NCBI GenBank assembly: GCA_007120095.1
Contig: SKOM01000142.1
Span: 1 to 14,794 of the forward strand
DNA: 14,794 nt
From: Candidatus Competibacteraceae bacterium
GTDB lineage: Bacteria; Pseudomonadota; Gammaproteobacteria; Competibacterales; Competibacteraceae
Reading direction: 5' to 3'
A model generated the notes under the pieces. That model did not search any database, was not told the origin of the DNA, and worked only from the letters and a program-made list of their open reading frames with translations. The position numbers and the translations under genes are program-made. This document shows, piece by piece, positions 13,710 through 14,794 of the stretch. Numbering within the stretch: position 1 is the first letter of the stretch; the number at the start of each line of letters is the position of its first letter.

Positions 13710-14794
13710 ATGGCCTGGAACGAACCCGGCGGCAATAATCGAGATCCTTGGGGAGGCAGTGGTAACAATAGCGGCGGTGGTCGCGACCCAGGCCCACCGG
13801 ATCTCGATGAGGTCGTCCGCAAGCTGTCTGGCAAATTTGGCGGCTTATTTGGCGACAAGCGTGGCGGTAACAGTGGCGGTAATGGCGGCGGTGGGCTGAA
13901 TATGCCCTTCGGCTCCAGCCCCATCGGTTTTTTAATTATTGGCGCTATCGCCGTGGCTATCTGGCTGGCGTCTGGCTTCTACATCGTCGATGAAGGTACC
14001 CGAGGCGTTGAATTGCGCTTTGGCCAGTATAATCGAACCACGATGCCGGGTCTGAGATACCACCTGCCTCGACCCATTGAGCAAGTCGAAATCGTTGACG
14101 TGTCACAGATCCGTGCCGAGGAAATCGGCTATCGCTCAGGACGGGCGGAAGCCCGGCAACCTGCCTTGCGCACCGTGGCCCGTGAGGCATTAATGTTGAC
14201 TATCGACGAAAATATCGTCGAAGTTAAACTGGCTATACAGTATCAAGTCAGTAATCCGCGTCACTATTTGTTCAATCTGTTTGATCCGGATCAAACCCTG
14301 CGGCAAGTGTCCGAGAGTGCGATTCGTGCTGTGGTTGGCGACAGCACCCTGGATTTCGTCCTCACCGAAGGGCGTGCTGAGGTTGTTGCCCGAGTGCGGG
14401 AAATCACCCAAGAGAATCTCGATGACTACGGTGCCGGATTGATTATCACTAATGTCAACTTGCAGGATGCGCAACCGCCCGAGCAGGTGCAGGCGGCGTT
14501 TGCCGATGCGATCAGGGCGCGGGAAGACGAGCAGCGTTTTATTAACGAAGCCGAAGCTTATCGCAACGAAGTCTTGCCGGTGGCCCGCGGTGAATCCGCC
14601 CGAATATTAGAGGACGCTGAAGGCTATCGGGAACAGGTCATCGCCCGCGCCCTCGGTGAAACCAGCCGCTTTGAACAGCTTCAGGCTCAATACACCTTGG
14701 CGCCCGATGTGACCCGAGAACGGCTGTATCTGGAAACCATGGAAGCGGTACTGAGCAACACCAGCAAGGTATTACTCGATGTGGAAAGCGGTAA
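13710..14794 (+). CDS. hflK: HflK, modulator of FtsH protease (3' end cut by window edge)
   Basis: Inner-membrane SPFH (stomatin/prohibitin) protein that with HflC forms a cage around the FtsH protease and modulates its activity. 361 codons are present and remain open at the right edge; comparison with E. coli HflK (419 aa) suggests that roughly the last 20-30 residues are missing. Seen: a Gly/Asn/Pro-rich cytoplasmic start, MAWNEPGGNNRDPWGG; then PPDLDEVVRKLSGKFGGLFG (29-48), characteristic of HflK; a transmembrane segment (about 71-92); the SPFH core with VDEGTRGVELRFGQY (93-107); and the coiled region AFADAIRAREDEQRFINEAEAYRNEV. A segment before MLTIDENIVEV is about 20 residues longer than in E. 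coli. The ATG at 13710 has a GGAG-type site about 9-12 bases upstream. hflC is expected immediately beyond the window. Confidence 0.94.
   Translation, partial: MAWNEPGGNNRDPWGGSGNNSGGGRDPGPPDLDEVVRKLSGKFGGLFGDKRGGNSGGNGGGGLNMPFGSSPIGFLIIGAIAVAIWLASGFYIVDEGTRGVELRFGQYNRTTMPGLRYHLPRPIEQVEIVDVSQIRAEEIGYRSGRAEARQPALRTVAREALMLTIDENIVEVKLAIQYQVSNPRHYLFNLFDPDQTLRQVSESAIRAVVGDSTLDFVLTEGRAEVVARVREITQENLDDYGAGLIITNVNLQDAQPPEQVQAAFADAIRAREDEQRFINEAEAYRNEVLPVARGESARILEDAEGYREQVIARALGETSRFEQLQAQYTLAPDVTRERLYLETMEAVLSNTSKVLLDVESG

Noticed and set aside
13673..13924. Minus-strand frame of 83 codons with proline-rich translation
   Set aside because: It is the reverse complement of the Gly-rich HflK N-terminus; the Pro/Leu run is what GGC/GGT glycine codons give on the other strand.
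1..14794. Mobile element, CRISPR, phage or defence-system content
   Set aside because: Every sizeable open frame is a recognised core gene in a conserved order. No transposase, integrase, repeat array or compositional break was seen.

Overview
The window is an ordinary, gene-dense chromosomal segment of a motile gammaproteobacterium with intermediate GC content. Three features support this: a FleQ-type flagellar master regulator, the conserved gcvR | dapA-bamC neighbourhood, and the conserved mutL-miaA-hfq-hflX-hflK cluster. The sequence alone does not fix the genus. I see no insertion sequence, prophage, CRISPR array, tRNA or rRNA, and I did not find an undescribed system.

Layout. (1) Bases 1-1601, minus strand: pomA then pomB (cut by the left edge), encoding a PomAB/MotCD-type flagellar stator. 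(2) Bases 1602-1886: divergent intergenic region. (3) Bases 1887-4450, plus strand: fleQ and an AI-2E/PerM-family membrane protein. (4) Bases 4462-6879, minus strand: gcvR, bcp and a PIN-PhoH ATPase, a likely three-gene operon that converges on the permease gene with only 11 bp between them. (5) Bases 7029-14794, plus strand: dapA, bamC, mutL, miaA, hfq, hflX and hflK (cut by the right edge). Several junctions here overlap or are a few bases apart, so much of this block is probably co-transcribed, with likely internal promoters before hfq and hflK.

How the genes work together. pomAB and fleQ serve motility: stator torque, and sigma-54-dependent, probably c-di-GMP-responsive, control of flagellar genes. 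gcvR (amino-acid-sensing repressor), bcp (peroxide reduction) and the PhoH protein (RNA-directed ATPase plus putative RNase) are co-directional housekeeping or stress genes. dapA (lysine and peptidoglycan precursor synthesis) and bamC (outer-membrane protein assembly) are envelope genes. mutL, miaA, hfq, hflX and hflK are the widely conserved genome-maintenance, tRNA-modification, sRNA-chaperone, ribosome-rescue and membrane-protease-control cluster. Five of the twelve complete genes appear to use GTG or TTG starts.

The points most worth a second look are: conserved c-di-GMP-contact motifs in FleQ; a MutL with an endonuclease-type C-terminal motif; a Bcp lacking its usual resolving cysteine; an Hfq with a short poly-aspartate tail; two mutually exclusive hairpins between hflX and hflK; overlapping divergent -35 elements between gcvR and dapA; and the direct bamC-mutL junction.
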